Shown piece after piece: positions 8,877 through 19,014 of a stretch of 64,000 nt of DNA. The position numbers and the translations under genes are program-made. The notes beneath the pieces were generated by a model that did no database searches, was not told where the DNA came from, and saw only the letters and a list, made by a program, of their open reading frames with translations. How positions within the stretch are numbered: position 1 is the first letter of the stretch; the number at the start of each line of letters is the position of its first letter. Source of the DNA: Woronichinia sp035285405 (GTDB lineage: Bacteria > Cyanobacteriota > Cyanobacteriia > Cyanobacteriales > Microcystaceae); assembly GCA_035285405.1 (NCBI GenBank), contig JAYKJI010000046.1, positions 24,137 through 88,136 of the forward strand. The letters are read 5' to 3'.

Positions 8877-9704
8877 ATGGCAAGACGCTTGTTTTTAAAA
8901 GAGTTAGCTATTTTAGTTATCTCTTTTTTTTCTGTGGTAGCACGAGGCAAAAGTTCTCTGGCACGACAGGTATTGTCAGATGCTTCAGATCGTCAACCAC
9001 CAGAGACTCTTCCGCAAGAGTTAATGCTTGCTCAAAAACCCAAGTTAACTTTTCCACCTGTTCCTGCTGATGATCCGGACAAGGGTTTCAATACTAATGC
9101 CCACCTTCCTGGTATACCTGAACCAATCGCATCAGAAAAGCAGGCTTTTATTAAAGAAATTACTCAATACGCGCTGCCTTTGGAGAAACAATATGGGGTT
9201 CCCGCCTGTGTTATAACAGCGATCGCGGCTTTCGAGACTAATTTTGGTCATACTCGTATTGCTTACTATGCGAATAATCTTTTTAAGTTAAAATATATTA
9301 ATCGCAAAAAAGGCTGTCATGACGGTTCCTGTGAAAATATTAAAACCTATCAATTAGTTGGTCAACCGAATGAGATAGCCAATACTGCCATTATCATTTC
9401 CGAGAGTTATGGGGACAATCGTTTTGTCTTTGATGAAAGCCGTCGTTTTGGTAATCGTTACCGGGTTTTTGACTCCTATCAAGATAGTGTGAATTTTTTA
9501 GTCACAGAGGTTTGGCTCAAAAAAGAGGATTACAAAGCAGCTTTAGAAAAATATCAAGCCAATCTTAAAACTCTCGGTGCGAGCAAGGCGGCCAGTCAAT
9601 TTTTGCTCGATCTAGCCACCGAGGGCTTTACTATCACGACCCCTCAAACTTACCAAAATAACGTTACAAAGATCATGGATGAGTGGAAACTTTGTCCATC
9701 CTAA
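8877..9704 (+). CDS. Exported glucosaminidase-domain (GH73-like) peptidoglycan hydrolase
   Basis: A 275-residue protein with a hydrophobic N-terminal segment (ELAILVISFFSVVA) that could be a signal peptide or anchor, a roughly 50-residue polar linker, and a C-terminal glucosaminidase domain. The domain shows AIAAFETNFGHTRIA, whose Glu matches the catalytic acid of GH73 enzymes, then the conserved ANNLFKLK and a later YRVFDSYQDSVN..V segment. It should cleave glycan strands of peptidoglycan in the periplasm. AAGGAG precedes ATG 8877 by 13 bases. It follows the three small exported proteins after a 227-base gap and converges on the large barrel gene. The partner or process (division, pili, secretion) is not shown by the sequence. 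Confidence 0.8.
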   Translation: MARRLFLKELAILVISFFSVVARGKSSLARQVLSDASDRQPPETLPQELMLAQKPKLTFPPVPADDPDKGFNTNAHLPGIPEPIASEKQAFIKEITQYALPLEKQYGVPACVITAIAAFETNFGHTRIAYYANNLFKLKYINRKKGCHDGSCENIKTYQLVGQPNEIANTAIIISESYGDNRFVFDESRRFGNRYRVFDSYQDSVNFLVTEVWLKKEDYKAALEKYQANLKTLGASKAASQFLLDLATEGFTITTPQTYQNNVTKIMDEWKLCPS

Positions 9705-9770
9705 TACCAATTTAAAAATGAAAAAGAGGGTCTGGTATTTCGCTAATTCCGATTAGTTTTTTCCTGAAAA

Positions 9771-12284
9771 TCATCTATGCCACTGAATACTGGCGGAGAA
9801 ACGAGTACCTGGTTCAGCAATTAACTCTCCTAAATCAAATTGGCTAGTGGAATTGGTGCCGAGCAGATCAATCGCAATGTTTTCGATGGGAAAAATCCGG
9901 AATCCTGCGGCCCAGACAGTCCGCTCCCCTGTGATAATCGGAGTTACTTCCCCAATCATTTGAAGCTCAGGTATAATTTGATAATTAACCCCAAAACCCA
10001 AACCTACCGGCGTATTGCCGCCATTAATTGCCGCCTTCGGGGAAAATAGGGCTGCCCATTGCTCATTAAATTCATACATCATGGGATATTCTACCATCAT
10101 GTAGCCCTGTTTGTTACCAAAATCCCGACCAAAGGTTAAGCGTCCACTAATAGAAAAAGGAGCCCCATCTAGCTGATTCAAGATCACCAGTTTGCCACCG
10201 GCCCGCCATTGGGTATTGGTTCCCTGGGCTTGGTCAAGAACAGACTGGGTATCAAAGCCACCGATGGAAGAAACGATCGCTTCTACTTGAAAGTCCTGAA
10301 GAAAACTGTAAAAAATACCACCACCAATGCTACCGCCCGAATCTCCCGCTAGGCGTAAGCCATAATCATCCGTCGGTAAAATATAGGGTGTGGTTAGGGT
10401 AAACCAATCAAAGGACAACTTTTGGTTGCGATCGCTGAGAACAATGTCAGTGCGTTTTTCCTTAGCCGAGGGAACCATGATAAAACTGCCTCCTAACAAT
10501 ACTTCGTTACTGGCAGTCGGTAAAGTCAGAATACCGGTGGTCGGAGTTCCTCCAAAGGAGTTAGTTAAATGCAACTCAATGGCGATCGCCTTATTGTAGG
10601 CAAGGGTTCCGCCCACTGACCAGAGCACTTTTCGGAACAATTGGCGGGATGTATTTAAAGCATTATTGCCCGAACCCAACGGCACTGTTGTATTGGCAAA
10701 AACCGAAAAATTATCAAAAACCTGCCAACTAGCCCCGGCACCCACATTAAAAATCGTGCCAAAGAAAGGAACTCCATTGAGGTTATTAGAAAAAATATTA
10801 ACGCCAGGAGTCAGAGTAACTTGGAATTGTTTACTAAGATCATAACTAATCGGAACTTGAATGGTTCCAGCCAGGGTATTACTCACCGTCGGAGATTCCT
10901 GATTGTTATATAAACCTGGCCCACTATAAATCTGGAACTGTTCTAACGCGCCTAAAATTCCCAAAGACCAATTGTCGTCCTGGTAAAAACGATATTTAAT
11001 ATTGGGTCCCATTGACTGGTACTGCTGACGAATATGAACCCCATTAATCGGCAAATAGGTGGGGTCATCGTTGAGCATATAGGCCCAACCGACCTGTAAA
11101 TCATCTGTCAGCCCCCAATCACTGTAAGTAAAATAGGTTTGGTTCCCCGTTCCAGAGCCTCCTTGGATCGTTTGCGTTTCGCCATAGCTAGCCATAGACT
11201 CCCCCGCTTTAAGCTGGTTAGCTGTATTGAGATGAAGTAAACGAATGGGTTGACGAGCAAGAGGCGTTTCAATGGCAGGAGCGATCGCTTCAGGAACTGG
11301 TTCAACGGGGACACTATCTTCAGCGTTTTTTTCCGGCGTTACTGAACTATCCAACGAGCTTTCTGGAGGGGCTAAGGGAACTGCTTCATTGACAATAGGA
11401 GAGGTCGGCACAACGGTAGGTTCAGGGGGGACTGACTGTTCGATTGGCTTTTCAACGGAATTGTCTGGACTAGGTAAGGGAATCGATTCTGAAACCGTTT
11501 GGGTAATTTCCGCTGGAGTCGGATTGACTGGCATAGCAGCCATAGGACTTTCCCCCCCTACCACTTCAGGCTGGGAAGGTAACCTGGCTTCATTAACGAC
11601 GGGAGAAGACTGGGGCAAGGCCTGCTCAATGGTAGAAGCTGGAGTCAAGGCCTGCATCTCGGCAGCAGGGGGAGCTTGTATCGCGGACAGAATCAAACCG
11701 CTTTGACGGGGAATGGCCTGCCAATTTTTGTGATCCGTCTTAATAATAATTTCTACACTTGCTGTCGTTGTATCTGACGAGATAGTTGGTTGACGATCAA
11801 TCTGATTAACTTGAACCGATTCCACGAATGATTCAGCCTGCTTAGTGTTTTGAGGCAATTTAAAATATGGGTCAAGTCGGGTTGCCTGGAGACTGAGGTG
11901 GATAGTGCCTGGCTCTTTTTGAGAATCCATAACCACAGCTGGATTGTCCCCTGTCAGATAGATAAATATTCCTTCTGGTTTGACATATAAGGATTGGATC
12001 ACGGTTGGTTTGGGCTGGGGAGATTGAACCTGACTCTGATTTTGGCTAAGAACTTCCTGAACTAGTTGGGATTTATCCAGATCGGTTGGGCTTGATGAGG
12101 AATTGAAGTTTTCTCGCGGTTCAGCGACGGTAGGTGGAGGAGTGACCTTAAATTCTTTTTTGAGGCGATTGAGTTGCTCCATGGTTATGGATAAAGAACT
12201 TCTAAAACCAGGATTATCGGAACGGCCAATACTTGCCCAACACAACAGTAGCAATAGTCCTAACCCCACACCTTTTAAACGCAT
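9771..12284 (-). CDS. AMIN-domain and beta-barrel outer-membrane protein
   Basis: An 837-residue exported protein with four parts. There is a signal peptide (VGLGLLLLLCWASIGRS). An AMIN-like region follows at about residues 90-205 (VIQSLYVKPEGIFIYLTG..NPAVVMD...VQVNQIDRQPTI), related to domains that bind peptidoglycan in pilus-secretin and amidase proteins. A Pro/Ser/Glu-rich linker runs to about residue 345. The C-terminal part of roughly 490 residues has a Gly/aromatic strand pattern and ends ASIQWHR, typical of an outer-membrane barrel. The N-terminal half would tether the barrel to the wall. It lies 82 bases downstream of the large PKS gene on the same strand and may be read through from it; a link to export of the product is speculation. 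The barrel family is not identified. Confidence 0.7.
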   Translation of the reverse strand: MRLKGVGLGLLLLLCWASIGRSDNPGFRSSLSITMEQLNRLKKEFKVTPPPTVAEPRENFNSSSSPTDLDKSQLVQEVLSQNQSQVQSPQPKPTVIQSLYVKPEGIFIYLTGDNPAVVMDSQKEPGTIHLSLQATRLDPYFKLPQNTKQAESFVESVQVNQIDRQPTISSDTTTASVEIIIKTDHKNWQAIPRQSGLILSAIQAPPAAEMQALTPASTIEQALPQSSPVVNEARLPSQPEVVGGESPMAAMPVNPTPAEITQTVSESIPLPSPDNSVEKPIEQSVPPEPTVVPTSPIVNEAVPLAPPESSLDSSVTPEKNAEDSVPVEPVPEAIAPAIETPLARQPIRLLHLNTANQLKAGESMASYGETQTIQGGSGTGNQTYFTYSDWGLTDDLQVGWAYMLNDDPTYLPINGVHIRQQYQSMGPNIKYRFYQDDNWSLGILGALEQFQIYSGPGLYNNQESPTVSNTLAGTIQVPISYDLSKQFQVTLTPGVNIFSNNLNGVPFFGTIFNVGAGASWQVFDNFSVFANTTVPLGSGNNALNTSRQLFRKVLWSVGGTLAYNKAIAIELHLTNSFGGTPTTGILTLPTASNEVLLGGSFIMVPSAKEKRTDIVLSDRNQKLSFDWFTLTTPYILPTDDYGLRLAGDSGGSIGGGIFYSFLQDFQVEAIVSSIGGFDTQSVLDQAQGTNTQWRAGGKLVILNQLDGAPFSISGRLTFGRDFGNKQGYMMVEYPMMYEFNEQWAALFSPKAAINGGNTPVGLGFGVNYQIIPELQMIGEVTPIITGERTVWAAGFRIFPIENIAIDLLGTNSTSQFDLGELIAEPGTRFSASIQWHR

Positions 12285-12366
12285 AACCTATACACTCCTT
12301 TTATCCAAATTTGATCCAAAATTAGGCAGTCACTAATAGGTTAACTGACCTTGACCCTGAGATTCA

Positions 12367-15300
12367 CTATTTTCGAGTTAGTCTCGCTTGAATTTCCTGA
12401 TCAGAGACGGTCTCCAACTCTGCTAATAAATCATCCAGATCTTCATTTTCAAAATTTATCGGAGCAGAGGAGTTAGGGACAATGATCGTTTGAACACTTG
12501 TTACGGTAGCAGTTATGCCCAGCAATTCTTGAGCTAAATAATCCGCTAAGGTTTCAACGGTTGGATAATTAAAAATGACGGATTGGTTGAGGGTACAACC
12601 TAAATGAATCTCAAAACGATTATTGAGTTCGATCGCCATTAGAGAATCCAGGCCCAGGTCAAAGAGGCGAGCATCTGGGTTGATATTATCAGATGAATTT
12701 AATCCCAATACCTTAGCCAGTTGTTGACGAATAAAGTCAATTAATAAATCTCGTTGATCATTACTAGGAGCCGCTTTTAGGGTAACTAAGAACTCAGATT
12801 GTACGTTTTGTGGACTGGCATCAGAGGACGATTCCCGAAGGTTTTCCAAAAAGGGAACTTCAAAGCCAGGGGGAAACTGAGTAAAAAGGGTTTCCCAGTC
12901 CATCTTCATGACTCCTATTTGAGGAGAAGCAACATTGAGGAGATGTTCAAAAATTTTCAGACCTTCCTGGGGGGGGATCATGCCTAAACCCATTTGTAAA
13001 AGTCGCTGTTTACTGACTTCGTTTAGGGTTGTGGCCATTCCACCGCTTTCCCAGGTGCCCCAGTTAATACTTAAGGCCGGTAAACCCTGAGCCTGGCGGT
13101 AATGGGCGATCGCATCCATAAAACCATTAGCGGCTGCATAATTGCCTTGACCAGAAGCTCCCAAGAGGGCCGCCGCCGAAGAAAAACAGATAAAGAAATC
13201 CAATTCCAGATCAGTACTACATTGATGTAAATTCCAGGTACCTGTGACCTTAGGAGCCATCACGGTTTCAAAACGCTCCCAGGTCAAACTCGACAAGGTG
13301 CCATCATCTAAAATACCGGCTGCATGAATAACGCCTTTCAGAGGAGGTAATTGCTGCTGAATTTGTTGAAAGAGTTTGATAACCTCTGTTTCGTTCGTTA
13401 GATCACAGCTAGTGACTAAAATATCCACCCCGTCTTGCTGGAGTTCTTTAATCAAATTTTGAGTGGTGTTATTGGGTTTACTTCGTCCCGTTAAAACGAG
13501 GTTTTTCGCTCCTTGTTGTGCCAGCCATTGTGCCACCTGTAAACCCAAGGCTCCCAATCCTCCTGTAATCAGATAACTAGCATCAGGGCGAATCTTTGTT
13601 AAGGCTGCAATGTTTTCTGTGGTAATAAATTCAGGTAGAGTAATCACCACTTTCCCCAAATGTTTGGCTTGAGCCATATAACGAAAAGCAACGACACTTT
13701 GCTCAATCTTGAATTCCGTTAAAGGTAAGGGTTTCAAGGAGCCCTGTTCAAAATCTCGCATTAAGTCTTGGAACATTCCATAAATTAGATCGGGGTTGGC
13801 CAAGGCCACTTCGATTAAATCAAACAAGAAATAAGCAGCATCAGGGCGTTGACTGTGAGCTTTTTCTTCACTCCAAATTTCCAGTTTGCCAATTTCTAGA
13901 AAGCGGCCACCTGACTTGAGTACGGCAAAACTTTGATCGACAAAATCTCCCTTGAGACTATTAAGGACAATATCCACTCCCTCTCCTTGGGTTAGTTCTC
14001 GAACTTCCGCCGCAAAATCCAGAGAACGAGAATTGACGGTTGCGGTTACTCCCATTTCCTTGAGAAAATTCCACTTAGGTGGACTCGCTGAACCAATAAT
14101 TTCTGCCCCTGCCCGTTGCGCCAATTGCACTGCTGCTTGTCCTACTCCACCAGCGGCTGCATGAATTAAAACGCGATCGCCAGCTTTAATCCGAGCGCAA
14201 TGATGTAAACCATAGTAAGCCGTCAGAAAAGCCGTGCTGATGGTAGCTGCTTCACTAAAACTGAGATTATGGGGTTTGGCAACCACTAAACCCGCCTTAG
14301 CACGAACATGACTGGCCAAACTACCGATCGCCAGGGCCGCCACCACTTCGTCACCCACTTTAATCTGGGAAACACCGGCTCCAACGGCCACCACAATGCC
14401 GCTACATTCACCTCCAAAGGGAATTTCTTGAGCATTACCAATGCCCAATTCTTCACTCAAACGCTGGAGTAAACCTAAGGCATTCAGGACATCACGGAAA
14501 TTTAAACCCACTGCTTTGACGGCAATTTCTACCTCATCAGGGCCGGGAAGGGTGCGTTCAGAGGCAACCAGCTTTAAATTCTCTAGCATCCCGTATTCAC
14601 TGATTTTTAATTGAAAAGGAACGCCTACAGGAGTAACCAGTTGATGTTCCGTTGGTTTAGCATCAGGTTGAGAGCGTTGTAAACGAGCGACATAGCGTTG
14701 TCCTTGACGGTAGGCAATTTGATTTTCTCCATCTGTACTTGCCAACGTCTCCACCAAAGAGGCCACCGGATTGGAGACAGGATTCGGATCTAGATCTAGC
14801 AACACTCCACGAAATTGGGGATATTCTAAATTGCTCGTTTTACCTAATCCCCATAATGTTGCTTGTTCGGGGTGTAAATTTAACTTGGCATCGCCAATCA
14901 TCTGAGTTCCCTGGGTGACAAACCAAATCCGGGGCGGTGTTTTGAGATGACTTTGAGCAAGCGTTTGTAACAGAGATAGTGCGCTACCACAGCCTTTAAT
15001 CTGTTCCGTCAACTGAATATCTTGAATCTCTAAACTCCAAAGATGAACAATGCCATTAATCTCGATTTCCCCCGCTCTGGTGATACTTTGCCAAAGTTTA
15101 CTAAAATCATCGGGTTGAGTGGGGTTGAGCCGATAGTCTTCGGCATTTTCCTGGCTAAATTCGTTACCAATCTCTACTATTAGACAACGCTCGCCTTTAG
15201 CCCGAAGAGCCTTTGCCAGATTCAGACCAATACCCTGACTATCAGCAAAAATCAACCAGTTTTGAGGCGACCAAGCTGGGGCAGTCTGGGCGGATTTGAC

Positions 15301-18300
15301 CTGCCAATCAACTTGATAAAGCCAGTTTTCAGACGAGTCATTTTGATTTAACAGCGATCGCAAAATACCGATATTCAGCCAACGCAAGATTAGATTTTCA
15401 ATTTGTCCGATTAACTGACCGGCTTGATTAAAAAGATTGACTTGAACTCGCAAAAGTTGGGAATTTTTTTCTTGAATCTCAACTTGAGACCAGAGGGCAT
15501 TTCCTAGAGGCTGTCTTAATTGAAAAGATTCAAAACCAACTGGTAGATAAAACCCATTTTGAGCTTTTCTGTCGTCTTCCTGTTCCACCGCTAAGAGAGC
15601 AGCAATAATACTTTGAAAACAGGAATCCAGAAGAGCAGGATGGGCTTGATAATCTGCTGTTTCTACTTGCTGGGGTAAATGGATTTCCGCGATCGCTTGA
15701 TTTTGCTTCCACCATACTTTTTGTATGCCTCGAAAAGTAGGGCCATAATTCAGCCCATAACTTTGCAAAAAGTCGTAATCTGGAACTAAACTTTGATAAT
15801 CAGCCAGTTCTTCCTGCTTTAGGGTTGTTAGGGGGAGAGATTGACGAAGAGGCGACAGATGGCCAACTGCGTGCTTAATCCAAACGGCTTGATCTAAGTC
15901 TTTTGCATTGGGATCGGCCGATAAGCTAAAAACTTCTCCAGAATAACGGGAGTTTTCATCTTGCCTCAATGCAACTTGCAACGTCACAAACCCCTGATCG
16001 GGGAGGCTTAAAGGTTGCTCAATATTAAAATTTTCTAAATTGAGACCTACGGTTTTTAGGCTTCTCCTCCCAGCCTCTAGGAGCATTTCAATATAAACCG
16101 TTGCCGGGACAACAACTTTTTCGTAAAGCTGATGATCCTTCAGATAGGCGGGACTCGTTTGACTTAGCTGACTCTCAAAATAAATCTCTTTTGAACCAGC
16201 CAGAGCAATCTGTTTTCCTAACACACCTAATTGAGTAGAAGAATCCCTTTTTGTTGAAGTAAGTTCAAACAGACTGTTAAGATCGCTATCATCAAACCAA
16301 TAGCGTTGGCGTTGAAAGGGATAAAAGGGCAGAGAAACCGCCTTGAATTGGGGATAGTCCTGATAGAATCTTGACCAATCGATCGCAAAACCATCAAGAT
16401 AAAGAGTCGCTAAACTTTGTAATAACTGTTGCCAATCAGACTGTTGAGGCCGAAGGCTGGGAATCCAACGTAGATTCTGATCACTCAAACAATAGCGTCC
16501 CATTCCTAAAAGAGTTGGTTGAGTCCCAATTTCCAGAAAGGCCCGATAGCCTTGCTGATAAAGGGTTTGCATACTGCGATGAAAGTTAACCGGCTGGCAA
16601 ATATGATCACACCAATAATCAGGATGGGTTAATTCCGTGCTAATGAATTGACCTGTTAAATTAGAAATAATCTGAATTTGGGGCTGGGAATAGGTGATAG
16701 TTGCAGCTAATGCTTTAAATTCAGCCAGGATTGGTTGCATTAAGAGGGAGTGGAAAGCATGGGAAACCGCCAGCATACGATAGGGGATTTCCTGTTTTAA
16801 GAGTTTGTGGATAATTTGTTCTAAAGCAGTTAAAGTTCCTGATACTACGACATTTTCCGGGCCATTAAAGGCAGCAATATAAACCTCCTCTTCATATTCA
16901 GCGATCGCCTCTCCCACAACCGACTCATTCGCCAAAATCGCTAACATTCCCCCACCAGCCGGTAAAGACTGCATCAAACGTGCCCTAGTAACAATTAGCT
17001 TTAATCCCTCTTCTAAACTAAAAACTCCCGCAATACAAGCTGCCACATACTCTCCAACACTGTGGCCCATCACCGCAGTGGGTTGAATGCCCCAGGATAG
17101 CCACAACTGAGCCAAAGCGTATTCCACCGCAAAGATCGCCGGTTGGGTATAGAGAGTTTGATCAAGCAGAATGGTTTCTTCGGTCAGATTGGCACCAGAA
17201 GGATATAAAACTTCCAGTAAAGATCTTTTTAACAAAGGGCGCAAAATTTGATCACAGGTATCTAAAGCCTTACGGAAAGTTGGTTGAGACTCATACAATT
17301 CCTTGCCCATACCGACATACTGAGAACCCTGGCCTGTAAATAAAAAAGCAATCTGCTTCGAGGATTGTAATTTGCCCAAATTATTTTGTATGCTAACCTC
17401 TTCTTTTCCTCCTTGTACTGATTGTAGTTGCTTTAAACATTGCTCACGAGAATGAGCGATCAGGGTGAGACGATGACTAAAGTGGGAACGACGACAACTC
17501 GCACTAAAACAAAGATCCTCAAGGGAAAGAGTCGGATGGTTTTGTAGGTGCTCGACATAACGACCTGCTAAGACTTGTAAGGTTTTGCCGTCTTTAGCAG
17601 AGAGGGGCAACAGGAAAAAAGTCGGTTTAAAGGCAACGGGTTGTTCAACGAGATTATCATGGGGCAGTTCACTTAACACCAGATGGGCATTGGTTCCGCC
17701 AAAACCGAAGGAACTGACCCCCATAATTACGGGTTCAGGACTAACGGGTAAAACTGTCAAGTCAGTTTGTACTCGCAGTTTTAATTTCTCAAAATCAATG
17801 TAGGGATTAGGCTGATGAAAATGTAAGCTAGGCGGAATTTGTCGATGCTTAAGAGCCAGAGCGACTTTAATAACACCTGTAATTCCGGCGGCAGTTTCGG
17901 AATGTCCAACATTGGTTTTCGCCGATCCGATCGCACAATAATTACCAAACGTTCTATTTTCACCGACAACCTTACCCAGAGCATTTAATTCAATCGGATC
18001 ACCAATTTTCGTGCCCGTACCATGGGCTTCTACATAATAAACCTGACAAGGGGAAATGCCCGCGCTTTGATAGGCTAACCGCAAAACCGCTTCTTGAGCC
18101 TCAGGATTCGGAGCCGCCATGCCATTACTACGTCCATCTTGGTTGATGGCTCCACCCCGAATCACCGCATAGATAGAATCTCCATCCTTTTGAGCCTGGA
18201 ACAAGGGCTTTAAAAGTACCATCCCAGCCCCTTCACCGCGAACGTAACCGTTAGCCGCCGCATCAAAGGATTTACAACGACCGTCAGGGGATAGTAAACC

Positions 18301-18954
18301 TGCCTTGCAAAAACTAATCATCAGTCCAGGGGAAAGAATAGCTTGCACTCCCCCTGCTAAAGCTAAACTGCTTTCACCCTTCCAGAGCGATTCACAAGCA
18401 AGATAGGTGGCAACCAGAGAAGAAGAACAAGCCGTATCGATTGCCAAACTCGGCCCCTTAAAATCAAACACGTAGGAAACTCGGTTGGCAGCAACACAGC
18501 CGGTATTTCCAGACAAACAATAGGGATCATCTGAACCTAAAATATTGTGGGAATATTCCTGGGATGAAATACCGACAAAGACACCCACCGGTTGGCCAGC
18601 GAGATTTTCGACCTGTTGTCCACTATCTTCAATCGCCTCCCAAGCCACCTCTAACATCAGACGCTGCTGGGGATCCATACTAGAGATTTCCCTCGGCGCG
18701 ATTCCGAAAAATTGCGGATCAAATTCTTCAATCTTGTCAATGAAGCCCCCCCAACGAGTGCTCATCTTATGCGGTTTGGTCGGATCGGGGTCGTAGTAAG
18801 CGTCAACATCCCAGCGAGAGGCAGGAATTTCTCTCACAGCATCCACTCCATTTGCCAACAACTGCCAAAAGTCTTCTGGGGTTTGGGACTGAGGTAAACG
18901 ACACCCAATACCAATAATGGCAATTGGTTCTCTAGCAGTTGGTGGTAATTTCAT
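12367..18954 (-). CDS. Fully reducing modular type I polyketide synthase (KS-AT-DH-ER-KR-ACP)
   Basis: A 2195-residue enzyme with every domain needed to add one fully saturated two-carbon unit. The KS has Cys176 (DTACSSS), His311 (EAHGTGT) and His351 (NVGHSE), so it is active. The AT has GQGSQ, Ser632 in GHSVGEY, and HAFHS, which points to malonyl-CoA. The DH has His941, but the Gly of HxxxGxxxxP is Glu here; its second motif DSCFQ is intact. The ER (about residues 1455-1770) has the AAGGVGQA nucleotide loop. The KR (from about 1798) has TGGLGALG, a B-type LDD motif and the NYAAAN tyrosine. The ACP carries Ser2104 in GLDSLMA. There is no docking or thioesterase domain, so the chain must pass to another protein. 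The gene lies 60 bases downstream of the FAAL gene. Whether it works once or iteratively cannot be read from sequence. Confidence 0.93.
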   Translation of the reverse strand: MKLPPTAREPIAIIGIGCRLPQSQTPEDFWQLLANGVDAVREIPASRWDVDAYYDPDPTKPHKMSTRWGGFIDKIEEFDPQFFGIAPREISSMDPQQRLMLEVAWEAIEDSGQQVENLAGQPVGVFVGISSQEYSHNILGSDDPYCLSGNTGCVAANRVSYVFDFKGPSLAIDTACSSSLVATYLACESLWKGESSLALAGGVQAILSPGLMISFCKAGLLSPDGRCKSFDAAANGYVRGEGAGMVLLKPLFQAQKDGDSIYAVIRGGAINQDGRSNGMAAPNPEAQEAVLRLAYQSAGISPCQVYYVEAHGTGTKIGDPIELNALGKVVGENRTFGNYCAIGSAKTNVGHSETAAGITGVIKVALALKHRQIPPSLHFHQPNPYIDFEKLKLRVQTDLTVLPVSPEPVIMGVSSFGFGGTNAHLVLSELPHDNLVEQPVAFKPTFFLLPLSAKDGKTLQVLAGRYVEHLQNHPTLSLEDLCFSASCRRSHFSHRLTLIAHSREQCLKQLQSVQGGKEEVSIQNNLGKLQSSKQIAFLFTGQGSQYVGMGKELYESQPTFRKALDTCDQILRPLLKRSLLEVLYPSGANLTEETILLDQTLYTQPAIFAVEYALAQLWLSWGIQPTAVMGHSVGEYVAACIAGVFSLEEGLKLIVTRARLMQSLPAGGGMLAILANESVVGEAIAEYEEEVYIAAFNGPENVVVSGTLTALEQIIHKLLKQEIPYRMLAVSHAFHSLLMQPILAEFKALAATITYSQPQIQIISNLTGQFISTELTHPDYWCDHICQPVNFHRSMQTLYQQGYRAFLEIGTQPTLLGMGRYCLSDQNLRWIPSLRPQQSDWQQLLQSLATLYLDGFAIDWSRFYQDYPQFKAVSLPFYPFQRQRYWFDDSDLNSLFELTSTKRDSSTQLGVLGKQIALAGSKEIYFESQLSQTSPAYLKDHQLYEKVVVPATVYIEMLLEAGRRSLKTVGLNLENFNIEQPLSLPDQGFVTLQVALRQDENSRYSGEVFSLSADPNAKDLDQAVWIKHAVGHLSPLRQSLPLTTLKQEELADYQSLVPDYDFLQSYGLNYGPTFRGIQKVWWKQNQAIAEIHLPQQVETADYQAHPALLDSCFQSIIAALLAVEQEDDRKAQNGFYLPVGFESFQLRQPLGNALWSQVEIQEKNSQLLRVQVNLFNQAGQLIGQIENLILRWLNIGILRSLLNQNDSSENWLYQVDWQVKSAQTAPAWSPQNWLIFADSQGIGLNLAKALRAKGERCLIVEIGNEFSQENAEDYRLNPTQPDDFSKLWQSITRAGEIEINGIVHLWSLEIQDIQLTEQIKGCGSALSLLQTLAQSHLKTPPRIWFVTQGTQMIGDAKLNLHPEQATLWGLGKTSNLEYPQFRGVLLDLDPNPVSNPVASLVETLASTDGENQIAYRQGQRYVARLQRSQPDAKPTEHQLVTPVGVPFQLKISEYGMLENLKLVASERTLPGPDEVEIAVKAVGLNFRDVLNALGLLQRLSEELGIGNAQEIPFGGECSGIVVAVGAGVSQIKVGDEVVAALAIGSLASHVRAKAGLVVAKPHNLSFSEAATISTAFLTAYYGLHHCARIKAGDRVLIHAAAGGVGQAAVQLAQRAGAEIIGSASPPKWNFLKEMGVTATVNSRSLDFAAEVRELTQGEGVDIVLNSLKGDFVDQSFAVLKSGGRFLEIGKLEIWSEEKAHSQRPDAAYFLFDLIEVALANPDLIYGMFQDLMRDFEQGSLKPLPLTEFKIEQSVVAFRYMAQAKHLGKVVITLPEFITTENIAALTKIRPDASYLITGGLGALGLQVAQWLAQQGAKNLVLTGRSKPNNTTQNLIKELQQDGVDILVTSCDLTNETEVIKLFQQIQQQLPPLKGVIHAAGILDDGTLSSLTWERFETVMAPKVTGTWNLHQCSTDLELDFFICFSSAAALLGASGQGNYAAANGFMDAIAHYRQAQGLPALSINWGTWESGGMATTLNEVSKQRLLQMGLGMIPPQEGLKIFEHLLNVASPQIGVMKMDWETLFTQFPPGFEVPFLENLRESSSDASPQNVQSEFLVTLKAAPSNDQRDLLIDFIRQQLAKVLGLNSSDNINPDARLFDLGLDSLMAIELNNRFEIHLGCTLNQSVIFNYPTVETLADYLAQELLGITATVTSVQTIIVPNSSAPINFENEDLDDLLAELETVSDQEIQARLTRK

Positions 18955-19014
18955 GGGTAGTCTTTAGCTTACAAGGGAGTATAAGAATTATAGAGAGGTT
19001 TTTCCAAAAAGATC

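Noticed and set aside
8795..9070. 91-residue frame at the start of the glucosaminidase gene
   Set aside because: It runs in another frame over the signal peptide region and has a composition with many Ser/Cys/Arg. It has no family match and the real gene covers it.
11272..11706. 144-residue frame antisense to the large AMIN/barrel gene
   Set aside because: It is the reverse of the Pro/Ser/Glu-rich linker codons, which gives an open Gly/Ser-rich frame by composition.
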